Shown here: positions 15,640 through 24,719 of the stretch, piece by piece
Layout: each line of letters opens with the position of its first letter
How positions within the stretch are numbered: the stretch's first letter is position 1
The notes under the pieces: generated by a model
Database searches by the model: none
What the model was told of the DNA's origin: nothing
The model's input: the letters and a program-made list of their open reading frames with translations, nothing else
Position numbers and translations under genes: made by a program
Source of the DNA: Caulobacter sp. Root655
GTDB lineage: Bacteria > Pseudomonadota > Alphaproteobacteria > Caulobacterales > Caulobacteraceae
Direction: 5' to 3'
Length of the DNA: 64,000 nt
Assembly (NCBI RefSeq): GCF_001427665.1
Contig: NZ_LMHC01000023.1
Location: forward strand, 171,012 to 235,011

Positions 15640-15996
15640 ATGAGCGCGGCGTCGGACCTGATCACCCGGTTGCACGACGCCCTCAATCGCCGTGACCTCG
15701 ACGCGGCCATGGCCCAGATCCATCCGCGGGCCCGGTTCCGGGACTATCTCGAGGGCGGTGAGATCGAGGGCCTGGTCGCCATCCGGGACTTCTACCAGCG
15801 CCTGTTCGACATGCTCGCGCCCGACCTGGCCCTGATCGCGCTCAAGCCCCTGCCCGGCGGCCGGGTGCGAGCCGACATCCAGTCCTCGGTCCGCGACCGT
15901 TCAGGCCACCTGTGGTCCGACACCCGCGTCGTGGCGATCTACACCATCACCGACGGGCTGATCTCGAGCGTCGAACTTCTGGACGGCACGGGGTAG
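15640..15996 (+). CDS. SnoaL/NTF2-like protein (second of tandem pair)
   Basis: The 118-residue NTF2-fold protein (LITRLHDALNRRDLDAAM..., GGEIEGLVAIRDFYQ, LWSDTRVVAIYTITDGLI) is a paralogue of the preceding gene. The start at 15640 has GGAGG about 8 nt upstream and is 2 nt after the previous stop, so translation is coupled. Acidic and His residues in the cavity region differ between the copies (HPRARFRDY here, TLDVDWPNQ in the first), suggesting different ligands. Confidence 0.8.
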   Translation: MSAASDLITRLHDALNRRDLDAAMAQIHPRARFRDYLEGGEIEGLVAIRDFYQRLFDMLAPDLALIALKPLPGGRVRADIQSSVRDRSGHLWSDTRVVAIYTITDGLISSVELLDGTG

Positions 15997-16030
15997 AGGG
16001 CGACTGCTCCACATTGAATCACTTTTTACC

Positions 16031-16154
16031 CGCTCATCCCGGCGAATGCCGGGACCCAGATGGAATGGCTCTGGTGTGGGCTCCAAGGGCTCTGCGTTGC
16101 TCCAATCCGCCACCCCGCCTGGGATCTGGGTCCCGGCATTCGCCGGGATGAGCG
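16031..16154. repeat. Long inverted repeat, family C variant, between convergent genes
   Basis: The outer arms CGCTCATCCCGGCGAATGCC and GGCATTCGCCGGGATGAGCG are perfect complements and continue inward through GGGACCCAGAT / ATCTGGGTCCC. The element lies exactly between two convergent genes and can form a very stable hairpin in both transcripts. Confidence 0.9.
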
Positions 16155-16197
16155 GAGATTGGGAGTGCTTCAATGTTGAGCAAACCCACTCCAGGCC

Positions 16198-18552
16198 TCA
16201 GATCAGCAGATCCGCGCAGGCGTCGAGGATCGCGTCGGCGTCCAGCCGGTACTTGGCGTAGAGGTCCGGCAGGTCGCCCGACTGGCCGAAGGTCTCCAGG
16301 CCCAGGGCCCGCAGGCGCATGCCCCGTACCGAGCCCAGCCACGACAGCGTGGACGGCGCGCCGTCGATCACCGTCACCAGCCCGGCGTCGCGCGACAGCG
16401 GGGCCAGGAGGGTCTCGATGGTCGAGGTCCGCGCGGCGCCGTCGGTCCAGCGCGAACGGCCGGCGGCGGTCCAGTCCTGGTGCAGGACGTCGGCCGAGGT
16501 GATCGCCAGCAGGCCGGCGCCCGGCTCGTCCTCCAGCACCGCCTCGAAGGCCGCCAGGGCCTCGGGAGCCAGGGCCCCGGCATAGGCGATGGCCAGGCGC
16601 GCGCCGGGGGCCGGCGGCCGCAGCCAGTAGGCGCCGTCGACCACGCCCTGGCGCCAGGCGTCGTCCGTCCGTTCGGGTTGGGCGATCACCCGGGTGGATA
16701 GCCGCAGATAGGTCGAGGCCCCCTGCTCGGCCTGGATCCGTTCGAAGGCGTGAGCCATCAGCACCGCCGTCTCGTCGGCGAAGGCCGGCTCGTAACTGTC
16801 CAGTCCTGGCTGGCTCATGCCGATCAGCGGCGAGCCGATCGACTGGTGCGCCCCGCCTTCGGGGGCCAGGGTCAGGCCGGACGGCGTCGCCACCAGCAGG
16901 AACCGGGCGTCCTGGTAGCAGGCGTAGTTCAGCGCATCGAGACCCCGGGCGATGAACGGATCATATAGGGTGCCGACCGGGAACAGGCGCTCGCCGAACA
17001 GCGGCGCGGTCAGGCCCAGGGCCGCCAGGACGATGAACAGGTTGTTCTCGGCGATGCCCAGCTCGACATGCTGGCCGGTCTCGACCTTGGACCACACCTG
17101 GGACGAAGGGATGCGTCGACGCTTGAAGACGTCCTCGTGGGCCCGGCGCTGGAACACGCCGCGCCGGTTGACGAACCCGCCGAGGTTGGTCGAGACCGTG
17201 ACGTCGGGCGAGGTGGTGACCACCCGGCCGGCGAACTCGTCGTCGCGGCGCGAGATCTCGAACATCACCTTGCCGAACGCCGCCTGGGTGGACTGCTCGC
17301 CGCCGCCCAGCACCGGGACCAGCAGTTCGTCGGCCGTCGGGGTGGCGACGGTGGGCGCGACGTGGCGGCGCTGGACGTCGGCGGCGAACGGCGCGCGGGC
17401 GACCAGGCCCTTGAGCGCCGTGCGCTCGGCGCTGGACAGGCCCGACAGCGCGTCCCACTCCTCGCCCTCGGTCACGCCCAGCCGGCCGCGCAGTTCGGCG
17501 ATCTGGGTTTCGGTCATCAGGCCGGCGTGGTTGTCCTTGTGGCCCTGGAACGGCAGGCGCAGGCCCTTGACGGTATAGGCGATGAAGAACCGGGGGGCGT
17601 CGTCCTGGCCGGCCCGCTCGAAGGCCTCCAGGATGGTCTCCATGCAGTGGCCGCCCAGCTCGGTCATCAGCTCTCCGAGGTCGACGTCCTTGTAGCCGGC
17701 GATCAAGGCCAGGGCGTCGGCGTCGCCGGCCAGGTCGGCGGACAAACGCTCGCGCCAGGCCGTCCCGCCCTGGTAGCTGAGGGCGGCGTAGAGGTCGTTG
17801 GGCGCGGTCTCGATCCAGGCCTTCAGGGCTTCGCCGCCCGGCCTGGCGAAGGCCTCGCGCTGGCGCTTGGACCATTTCAACGTCTCGACGGTCCAGCCGG
17901 CGGCCTCGAAGATCTCGCCGTAGCGGGTGAACATCCGGTCCTGGGTGGTCGCGTCCAGGCTCTGGCGGTTGTAGTCGACGATCCACCAGGTGTTGCGGAT
18001 GTCGTGCTTGCAGGCCTCGATCAGGGCCTCGTAGATGTTGCCCTCGTCCAGCTCGGCGTCGCCCAGCAGCGAGATCATCCGGCCCATCCGCTCGGGCTTC
18101 ACCGCCCCGCGCGCCGCCAGGTAGTCCTGGGTCAGCGAGGCGAAGGCGGTCATGGCCACGCCCAGCCCCACCGAGCCCGTGGAGAAATCGACATCGTCGA
18201 CGTCCTTGGTGCGCGAGGGATAGGACTGGGCCCCGCCCAGGGCGCGGAAGGCCTTCAGCTTGTCCAGGCTCTGGCGGCCGAACAGGTGTTGGATGGCGTG
18301 GAACACCGGGCTGGCGTGCGGCTTGACCGCCACCCGGTCCTGCGGCCGCAGCGCCTTCATGTAGAGCGCCGTCATCAGGGTGGTCATCGAGGCGCACGAG
18401 GCCTGGTGCCCGCCGACCTTCAGGCCGTCGCGGCTCTCACGCAGGTGGTTGGCGTTGTGGATCGTCCACGAGGCCAACCAGAGAATGCGTTCCTCGATGC
18501 GACGCAGAAGCGCAAGCTCCTGCCGCTTCGCCGCCAAAATGGCTTCAGCCAT
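16198..18552 (-). CDS. Thiamine-diphosphate enzyme of the homodimeric pyruvate dehydrogenase E1 / transketolase type
   Basis: The 784-residue protein has the full N- and C-terminal transketolase-like fold. DGLKVGGHQASCASM (about 42-56) and the ThDP/Mg motif GDAELDEGN (164-172) ... YNRQSLD follow the AceE-type E1 pattern more than true transketolase. The pyrimidine-binding half contains GVFQRRAHEDVFKRR, GIAENNLF and GLTLAPEGGAHQS. The likely reaction is decarboxylation of a 2-oxo acid, but no E2 or E3 gene is nearby, so partner and substrate are open. Proteins of this kind are often annotated simply as transketolase. It is encoded alone and starts 15 nt before the left end of the RND permease gene would be read, i.e. 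downstream of it on the same strand. Confidence 0.75.
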   Translation of the reverse strand: MAEAILAAKRQELALLRRIEERILWLASWTIHNANHLRESRDGLKVGGHQASCASMTTLMTALYMKALRPQDRVAVKPHASPVFHAIQHLFGRQSLDKLKAFRALGGAQSYPSRTKDVDDVDFSTGSVGLGVAMTAFASLTQDYLAARGAVKPERMGRMISLLGDAELDEGNIYEALIEACKHDIRNTWWIVDYNRQSLDATTQDRMFTRYGEIFEAAGWTVETLKWSKRQREAFARPGGEALKAWIETAPNDLYAALSYQGGTAWRERLSADLAGDADALALIAGYKDVDLGELMTELGGHCMETILEAFERAGQDDAPRFFIAYTVKGLRLPFQGHKDNHAGLMTETQIAELRGRLGVTEGEEWDALSGLSSAERTALKGLVARAPFAADVQRRHVAPTVATPTADELLVPVLGGGEQSTQAAFGKVMFEISRRDDEFAGRVVTTSPDVTVSTNLGGFVNRRGVFQRRAHEDVFKRRRIPSSQVWSKVETGQHVELGIAENNLFIVLAALGLTAPLFGERLFPVGTLYDPFIARGLDALNYACYQDARFLLVATPSGLTLAPEGGAHQSIGSPLIGMSQPGLDSYEPAFADETAVLMAHAFERIQAEQGASTYLRLSTRVIAQPERTDDAWRQGVVDGAYWLRPPAPGARLAIAYAGALAPEALAAFEAVLEDEPGAGLLAITSADVLHQDWTAAGRSRWTDGAARTSTIETLLAPLSRDAGLVTVIDGAPSTLSWLGSVRGMRLRALGLETFGQSGDLPDLYAKYRLDADAILDACADLLI

Positions 18553-18567
18553 GCTTCCTCACCCAAC

Positions 18568-21500
18568 TCAGACGGGTGAGGCTTGCCCTTCCCCGTTCTT
18601 CTCACGGGCTTCATAGTCCTCGATCTGCCGCGCCGTCCACTCCGGAGACTTCGTGAAGCGCGCCAGCAGATTGTAGAACACCGGCACCACGAACAGCGTC
18701 AGCAGGGTGGCGAAGATCGCGCCCATGAAGATCACCGCCCCGATCGTCTTGCGGCTCCCCGCCCCCGCGCCGGTCCACAGCATCAGCGGCAGGGCGCCCA
18801 TGGCGGTCGCGATCGAGGTCATGATGATCGGCCGCAGACGCAGGGCGGCGGCCTCGATCACCGCCTCCTTCACCTTCAGGCCCTCGTCGCGCAGCTGGTT
18901 GGCGAACTCGACGATCAGGATGCCGTTCTTGGCGGCGATGCCGACCAGGATGATCAGGCCGATCTGACTGTAGGTGTTGATGGTCGAGCCGGTCATCAGC
19001 AGGCCAAACAGCCCGCCTAGCACCGCCAGCGGCACGGTCAGCATGATCACGGCCGGGTGGATCCAGCTTTCGAACTGCGCGGCCAGCACCAGGAAGACCA
19101 GCAGCAGGGCCAGGCCGAAGGCGACGCCGACGGCGCCCGAGGCTTCCAGGAAGTCCTTGGCCTGGCCGCCCCACTTGACGCTGACGCCGGGGCTCGGATG
19201 GGCGGCGGCCTGCGCCTGGAAGAACGTCACCGCGTCGCCGACCGTGTAGCCGGGCGACAGCTGGGAGGTCAGGGTCACCGAGCGCAGACGGTCAACACGG
19301 GGCCGGTCGGCCGCGTCGCCCCGCAGCTCGGTGGTGACCACGGTCGATAGTGGCACCAGGGTTCCGGACTGGGTGCGCACCTGAAGTTGGTCCAGGTTGG
19401 CGAGGCTGCGGCGCTGCTCCAGGCTGGACTGCAGGATGACATCGTATTCCTGGCCGTTCTTGATGTAGGTCGTGGCGCGGCGGGAGCCGAACATGGTCTC
19501 CAGCGCCCGGCCGATCGATTGGGCCGAGACCCCCAGGCTGGCGGCCTTGTCGCGATCGATCTGCACGGCAAGACGCGGCGAGGTCGGCTCGTAGTCGATG
19601 CGCGGGCGCGACAGGCCCGGATTGGCCTGGGCCGCGGCCAGGATCGGCTTGAGCCAATTGGCCAGCTCGACATAGTCGTTGCCGGTGGCGATCAGGTCGA
19701 CATTGGTGCCGCCGCCTCCGCCGCCGCCGCGCTGGAAGGCGCCGCGCACGCTGGCCACGGCGCGAACGCCGGTGATCCTGCTCAGGCTCTTGTTGAGTTC
19801 GGCGGCCACCTCGTCGGCGGTCTTGTCGCGCTCGCCCCAGTCCTTGAGCACCAGCACGCCGTTGCCGGTGTTGAACTGGTTCTGGCCAAAGCGCGGCACG
19901 CCGATGATGGTCCGCGCGGCGACGCCGTCGGCGCGGTATTTCTCCAGCTGCTTCTCGACGGCGTTGGCGGCCTTGACGGTGTAGTCGAAGCCCGCGCCCT
20001 CGGGGCCGTTGATGGAGACGTCGACGCGACCGCGGTCCTCGGCCGGCACCAGTTCCTGCGGCAGCGCCACGAACAGCCCCCCGGCCACTACCGCCAGAAC
20101 CAGCACCACGGCGCCGGCCCCGATCGTGGCCGAGCGCGCCGCCAGCAGGCCTTCCAGCGAATGGCGATAGCTGTCTTTCAGCCTGTCCATCGCCTGATCG
20201 ACCTTGCGATTGAACCAGTTGCCGCCGGCGGCGGGCTTGAGCAGCTTGGAGGCCAGCATCGGCGACAGACTCAGCGCCAGCAGGGCCGAAAAGCCGACGG
20301 CCGCCGCGATCGCCACGGCCAGCTCGACGAACAGCCGGCCGATATAGCCGGGCAGGAACATCAGCGGCGCGAACACCGAGATCAACACGATGGTGGTGGC
20401 CACCACCGCGAAGAACACCTGCCGGGTGCCGCGCAGAGCCGCGACATTGGCCGGCTCGCCCTCATCCACCCGGCGCTGGATGTTCTCGACCACGACGATG
20501 GCGTCGTCGACCACCAGGCCGACGGCCAGCACCAGGGCCAGCAGGGTCAGCAGGTTCAGTGAAAAGCCCAACGGGGCCAGGACGATGAAGGTCGACAGGA
20601 TGCAGATCGGCGCGACGATCGAGGGGATCAGGGCCGAGCGCCAACTGCCCAGGAACACCAGGTTGACCAGGGCCACCAGCCCGATCGAGATACCCATGGT
20701 GACCCACACTTCGTGGATCGCCTCGGCCGTGAAGATCGAATTGTCGACGGCCTTGATCAGCTGTGTGCCGGGCGGCAGCGTCTTGTTGATCTCCGTCAGC
20801 TCGCTATCGACCACCTTGGAGATGGCGACGTCGTTGGCTTGCGATTGACGGGTCAGGAAGATGCCGATCTGGTTGACGCCGTTGCCGCGATAGAGCCTGC
20901 GGCGTTCGTTGGAGCCCTCCTCCACGCGCGCCACGTCGCCCAGACGGAGCACGAAGCCGTTGGCGTCGGCCGCCCTCAACGGCAACTTCGCGAAATCCTC
21001 GGGCCGAGAATAGCTGCGCGCCACACGGATGGTGAAGTCCTTGGCGTCGCTTTCCAGCGCCCCGGCCGGCAGTTCGACGTTCTGGCTGTTCAGCGCGGTC
21101 TCGATGTCGTCCACCGTCACCCCGCGCGCCGCCATGGCGTCGGGGTTTAGCCAGATGCGCATGGCGTAGAGCTGGCCACTAAGGCCGGCCTGGGCGACGC
21201 CCGGCACGGTCGACAACCGCTCGACCAGATAACGGTCGGCGTAGTCGGCCAGCTCCAGCGGCGACAAGGTCGTGGAGGACAGGTTGAGGAAGACGATCGG
21301 CGAGCTGTCGGCCTGGGCCTTGGCGATCTGCGGCGGGTCGGCCTGGTCGGGCAGGTTGGCGGTCACCCGGCTGACGGCGTCGCGCACGTCGTTGGCGGCG
21401 GCGTCGAGGTCGCGGTCCAGGGTGAAGGTGATGGTGATTTGCGAGCGGCCGTCGCGCGAGCTGCTGTTGACCCGGTCGATGCCCTGGATGCCGGCCACCT

Positions 21501-21705
21501 GGCGCTCGATCACCTGGGTGATGCGCTCCTCGATGACCTCGGCCGAGGCGCCGGTATAGGTGGTCGAAATCGACACCACGGGCGGATCGACGTTGGGCAG
21601 TTCGCGGATCGGCAGGCTGGTGAAGGCGGCCAGGCCGATGACGCAGAGGATGATCGCGGCGACGGCCGCGAAGACCGGGCGGCGGACGGAAAGGTCGGAC
21701 AGCAT
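18568..21705 (-). CDS. RND multidrug efflux permease (HAE1/AcrB family)
   Basis: The 1045-residue inner-membrane pump has the RND layout: a short cytoplasmic start (MLSDLSVRRPVFAAV), TM1, a large periplasmic loop, TM2-6, a second loop and TM8-12. The proton-relay pair in TM4 is visible in GLVVDDAIVVVENI, and GIAAKNGILIVEFANQL matches TM10. It should form a tripartite exporter with the adjacent adaptor; the outer-membrane channel is not present here. Its ATG overlaps the adaptor stop (TGATG), so both are coupled. Confidence 0.93.
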   Translation of the reverse strand: MLSDLSVRRPVFAAVAAIILCVIGLAAFTSLPIRELPNVDPPVVSISTTYTGASAEVIEERITQVIERQVAGIQGIDRVNSSSRDGRSQITITFTLDRDLDAAANDVRDAVSRVTANLPDQADPPQIAKAQADSSPIVFLNLSSTTLSPLELADYADRYLVERLSTVPGVAQAGLSGQLYAMRIWLNPDAMAARGVTVDDIETALNSQNVELPAGALESDAKDFTIRVARSYSRPEDFAKLPLRAADANGFVLRLGDVARVEEGSNERRRLYRGNGVNQIGIFLTRQSQANDVAISKVVDSELTEINKTLPPGTQLIKAVDNSIFTAEAIHEVWVTMGISIGLVALVNLVFLGSWRSALIPSIVAPICILSTFIVLAPLGFSLNLLTLLALVLAVGLVVDDAIVVVENIQRRVDEGEPANVAALRGTRQVFFAVVATTIVLISVFAPLMFLPGYIGRLFVELAVAIAAAVGFSALLALSLSPMLASKLLKPAAGGNWFNRKVDQAMDRLKDSYRHSLEGLLAARSATIGAGAVVLVLAVVAGGLFVALPQELVPAEDRGRVDVSINGPEGAGFDYTVKAANAVEKQLEKYRADGVAARTIIGVPRFGQNQFNTGNGVLVLKDWGERDKTADEVAAELNKSLSRITGVRAVASVRGAFQRGGGGGGGTNVDLIATGNDYVELANWLKPILAAAQANPGLSRPRIDYEPTSPRLAVQIDRDKAASLGVSAQSIGRALETMFGSRRATTYIKNGQEYDVILQSSLEQRRSLANLDQLQVRTQSGTLVPLSTVVTTELRGDAADRPRVDRLRSVTLTSQLSPGYTVGDAVTFFQAQAAAHPSPGVSVKWGGQAKDFLEASGAVGVAFGLALLLVFLVLAAQFESWIHPAVIMLTVPLAVLGGLFGLLMTGSTINTYSQIGLIILVGIAAKNGILIVEFANQLRDEGLKVKEAVIEAAALRLRPIIMTSIATAMGALPLMLWTGAGAGSRKTIGAVIFMGAIFATLLTLFVVPVFYNLLARFTKSPEWTARQIEDYEAREKNGEGQASPV

Positions 21706-22823
21706 CAGCCGGCCTTCTTCTGACCGGGCTTGCCGCCCTGTGCCTTGTCGCCCTTGCCGCCGCCGACCGGCGCGCCGTCTTGCACGCGGTTGAGGCCGTC
21801 GCCGACGATCCGGTCACCGGCCTTCAGGCCCGAGACGATCTCGACGAAGCCGTCGGCGCTGAGGCCGGTCTGCACCGTGGTGCGCCGGGCGATCTGGCCC
21901 TTGGGGCCCTTGGCGATCAGGAACACCGAGGCCTGCGTGCCCTCGAACTGGACGGCGGCCTCGGGGACCGCCACGGCCTGGCGCTGGCCCTGGTCGATGC
22001 CGACCTTGATCAGCATGCCCGGCTTGAGGCGTCCGTCGGCGTTGGCGAACTCGGCCCGGGCCTTGAGGGCGCGGGTGGTCGGGTCGATGCGGGTGTCGAT
22101 CTGGGCGATATGCCCCGTGAAGCTCTCGCCCGGCAGGGCGTCGGGCGCGGCGGTGATCGTCAGGCCTTCGCGCAGGATCGGCAGGTAGCGGTCGGGCACC
22201 GAGAAATCGACGCGGATCAGCGAGACGTCGTCCAGGCTGACGATGGCGGTGCCGGGGCTGATCAGCGTGCCCGGCGCGATGTCGGAAATGCCCACCCGGC
22301 CGGCGAACGGCGCGCGGATCACCCGGTCCAGCTTCTGGGCGCTGGCGGAATTGAGCGCGGCGCGGGCGGTGTCGCGGGCGGCCAGGTACTGCTCGGCGGT
22401 GGCGCGCGGGGCGACGCCCTTGTCGGCCAGCGCCTTCCAGCGGGTATATTCGCGGTCGGCCTGGGCCAGTTGAGCCTGGGCCTGGGCGATGCCGGCGTTC
22501 TCCTGGTCGGCCTTCAGCTCGACCAGCACCTGACCCTTGGACACCGCCTGGCCGTCGGTGAAGTGCACGGCGGTGATCAGCTCGGCGGTGTTGGAGGTGA
22601 TGGTCACCGACTGGCGGCCCTTGGCCACGCCCAGCACCTCGATACGGTCGGTGAAGGCGCGTGGCTGCACGGTGATTTGCGAGACCGCCGTGGCGCGCCC
22701 GCCGCCGCCCGGTCCGGCCTGACCCGTGGCCTTGCCGCCGAACGCCAGCTTCAGCCCGCCGATCACCAGCATCAGCAGAACCGCGACAACCGCCGCGACG
22801 AAGAAGAAGTGTCTGCGGATCAC
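21705..22823 (-). CDS. RND efflux periplasmic adaptor (membrane fusion protein)
   Basis: The 372-residue protein has an N-terminal membrane anchor (FFFVAAVVAVLLMLVIGGLKL), lipoyl halves around GQAVSKGQVLVELKA and RAPFAGRVGISDIAPGTLIS, a short coiled coil and a beta-barrel, and ends in a Gly/Lys-rich tail. It links the RND permease encoded immediately downstream to an outer-membrane factor. The start is GTG at 22823 with GGAG upstream. The intergenic region to 22941 shows no clear regulator site. Confidence 0.9.
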   Translation of the reverse strand: MIRRHFFFVAAVVAVLLMLVIGGLKLAFGGKATGQAGPGGGGRATAVSQITVQPRAFTDRIEVLGVAKGRQSVTITSNTAELITAVHFTDGQAVSKGQVLVELKADQENAGIAQAQAQLAQADREYTRWKALADKGVAPRATAEQYLAARDTARAALNSASAQKLDRVIRAPFAGRVGISDIAPGTLISPGTAIVSLDDVSLIRVDFSVPDRYLPILREGLTITAAPDALPGESFTGHIAQIDTRIDPTTRALKARAEFANADGRLKPGMLIKVGIDQGQRQAVAVPEAAVQFEGTQASVFLIAKGPKGQIARRTTVQTGLSADGFVEIVSGLKAGDRIVGDGLNRVQDGAPVGGGKGDKAQGGKPGQKKAG

Positions 22824-22940
22824 GAAAAGCTCCGGGCGCCGAAAGGAGTCGGTCTAGCTGTCTGAATGCGGCTCATAGCCGCCTGCCCTAACCCACGTCC
22901 AGTGACACACGGATGACCGAATATTACGGTTTTGACACAG

Positions 22941-23726
22941 TCAGAACCGGCGCCACGCCGCGACGACGCCGCCCTGGTCCGCGGGGGTTTCGCGACCCGA
23001 CAGCGCCTGACGCCATCCGACCTGGAAACTCCAGTCCCCCAGATCGCGCACCACCGACAGTTCGGCCTTCATCCAGCGCGATCCGACCGGCTTGGATTCC
23101 GCCTTGCCGGCATAGGCCTGGGCCAGCAACAGCCAAGGTTTGGCGGGACGGAGGCCCAGGGTGAGGTCGGCCCGGGTCTCGTCGGCCAGGCCGCCACGTT
23201 TCAGCCGCGCGACCTGGATTTCACCGAAGACATGCCGGCCGCGCCACTCCCGCGAGGTCCCCGCCAGCAGCCGCGCTTCGAGGTCGGTGTCGCCCCGGCC
23301 GGGCGCCGCGTAGCCCGCATTGCGCCCCACCCCGTCCTTGGCGGCGCCCAGATAAAGGCTGACCGCTGATCGATCCGTATGCAGCAGAGCGTAGCGCAGG
23401 CCCAGTTCGATCGGCCCGCGCCCGTCATAGGCGACGAAACGGTCGTGGCCGCGCGTCACGCCGGCCTTGGCCTGCAGGGTCAGGCGATCGCTCAGGCCGT
23501 ATTCGCTGTAGACCGAGAGGTTCTGGTCCCGCCGACGGTCGATGGCGACGCGCACGCCATCCGGATCAAAGCCTTCGTCGGCCCGCTGGTCCTCGTATTT
23601 GAGGATGGCCAGCCCTTCCCCGTCCTTCATCGGCCAGGCCCCGGCCCAGGCGGACTGCGCGCAAAAGAAAGCCGCCGCGACCCCGGGGATCGCGGCGGCC
23701 CATCGTTTTCGCCGTTTCGGCGTCAA
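22941..23726 (-). CDS. Exported protein, predicted small outer-membrane beta-barrel
   Basis: The 261-residue protein carries a signal peptide (TPKRRKRW, Ala-rich core, AQSAWA|GAWPM) and then many alternating amphipathic strands (LSVYSEYGLSDRLTLQAKAG, GLRYALLHT, VSLYLGAAK). It ends in AAWRRF, a terminal Phe as in outer-membrane barrels. I recognise no named family. The proposed start is TTG at 23726, which overlaps the aldolase stop as TTGA; no ATG is available before the signal peptide. Co-translation with a cytoplasmic aldolase is unexpected and unexplained. Confidence 0.65.
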   Translation of the reverse strand: MTPKRRKRWAAAIPGVAAAFFCAQSAWAGAWPMKDGEGLAILKYEDQRADEGFDPDGVRVAIDRRRDQNLSVYSEYGLSDRLTLQAKAGVTRGHDRFVAYDGRGPIELGLRYALLHTDRSAVSLYLGAAKDGVGRNAGYAAPGRGDTDLEARLLAGTSREWRGRHVFGEIQVARLKRGGLADETRADLTLGLRPAKPWLLLAQAYAGKAESKPVGSRWMKAELSVVRDLGDWSFQVGWRQALSGRETPADQGGVVAAWRRF

Positions 23727-24499
23727 TCCGCGTAGCCGGGGGACTCCCGGTCGAGCTGGCGCAGGCAACCGGGCCAGGCCAGGCCGGAGATCATGCCCAT
23801 GCCCATGCCGGTCTGGCTGCGGACCTCGGCCTGGGCGGCCTCCGGCGCCTCCAGCACGTTGTCGCGGCCGGCGCTGAGCGCCATCACCTGTTGGGCGCAA
23901 GCGCGCTCGAGGAAGAACATCCCCAGCCAGCACTCGGCCGCCGTCGCTCCCACCGACAGGGTGCCGTGGTTGCGCAACATCATCAGCTTCTTCTCACCGA
24001 GGTCGGCCACCAGCCGTTCTCTTTCGTCAAGGTTGAGCGCTATACCTTCATAGTCGTGATAGGAGAGCTGTGGCAAGACGATTAATGCGTGCTGCGACAG
24101 CGGCAGCAGCCCATCCTTGTTGGCCGACACCCCCACGCCCTGGTCGGTGTGCAGGTGCATGACGAAATGGGCGTCTTCGCGGGCGGCGTGGATCGCCGAA
24201 TGGATCGTGAACCCCGCCGGATTGATGAAGTACGGCGTCTTGTCGATGACATTGCCGTCCAGATCGACCTTGACCAGCATCGAGGCGGTCATCTCGCCGA
24301 AGAACATGCCGTAGGGATTGATCAGGAAGTGGTGCTCGGGCCCCGGGATACGGGCCGAGATGTGGGTGAAGATCATGTCGTCCCAGCCGTGGACGGCGAC
24401 CAGGCGATAGAGCGCGGCCAGATCGACGCGGGCCTTCCACTCGGCCTCGCTGACCTTGTCCTTGAGCGACGTGGCGATGGGCGATGCACCGTCGGCCAT
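23723..24499 (-). CDS. Class II aldolase/adducin family protein
   Basis: The 258-residue protein has the class II aldolase fold: LAALYRLVAVHGWDDMIFTH at the start, GPEHHFLINPYGMFF for phosphate or substrate binding, zinc-type histidines in MHLHTD and a later RNHGTL. Family members cleave or form sugar-phosphate-type aldols or decarboxylate related compounds; this subgroup is often of unknown substrate. GGAAGGA lies upstream of the ATG. It precedes and overlaps the barrel-protein gene. Confidence 0.87.
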   Translation of the reverse strand: MADGASPIATSLKDKVSEAEWKARVDLAALYRLVAVHGWDDMIFTHISARIPGPEHHFLINPYGMFFGEMTASMLVKVDLDGNVIDKTPYFINPAGFTIHSAIHAAREDAHFVMHLHTDQGVGVSANKDGLLPLSQHALIVLPQLSYHDYEGIALNLDERERLVADLGEKKLMMLRNHGTLSVGATAAECWLGMFFLERACAQQVMALSAGRDNVLEAPEAAQAEVRSQTGMGMGMISGLAWPGCLRQLDRESPGYAD

Positions 24500-24567
24500 G
24501 AGCGGATCCTTCCTAGGTTATCGTTGTTAGCTTGAAGGTCGCGCCGAGAGGCCCTTGCGTCAAGCGT

Positions 24568-24675
24568 CGTGCGTCCTTCGAGGCTCGCCATGGGCTCGCA
24601 CCTCAGGATGAGGCGCTCAGCAACAGCGTTCCTCATCCTGAGGCGCCCGCGCCAGCGGGCCTCGAAGGACGCACG
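24568..24675. repeat. Long inverted repeat, family B
   Basis: CGTGCGTCCTTCGAGGC and its exact complement GCCTCGAAGGACGCACG bracket an inner pair CCTCAGGATGAGG / CCTCATCCTGAGG. It lies between divergent genes. A second copy with the same arms is at 50551-50655. Confidence 0.9.
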
Positions 24676-24719
24676 GTGATGTGATAGCGCGTCTGGCTCC
24701 GATGGCTTGAGCAATCCCC

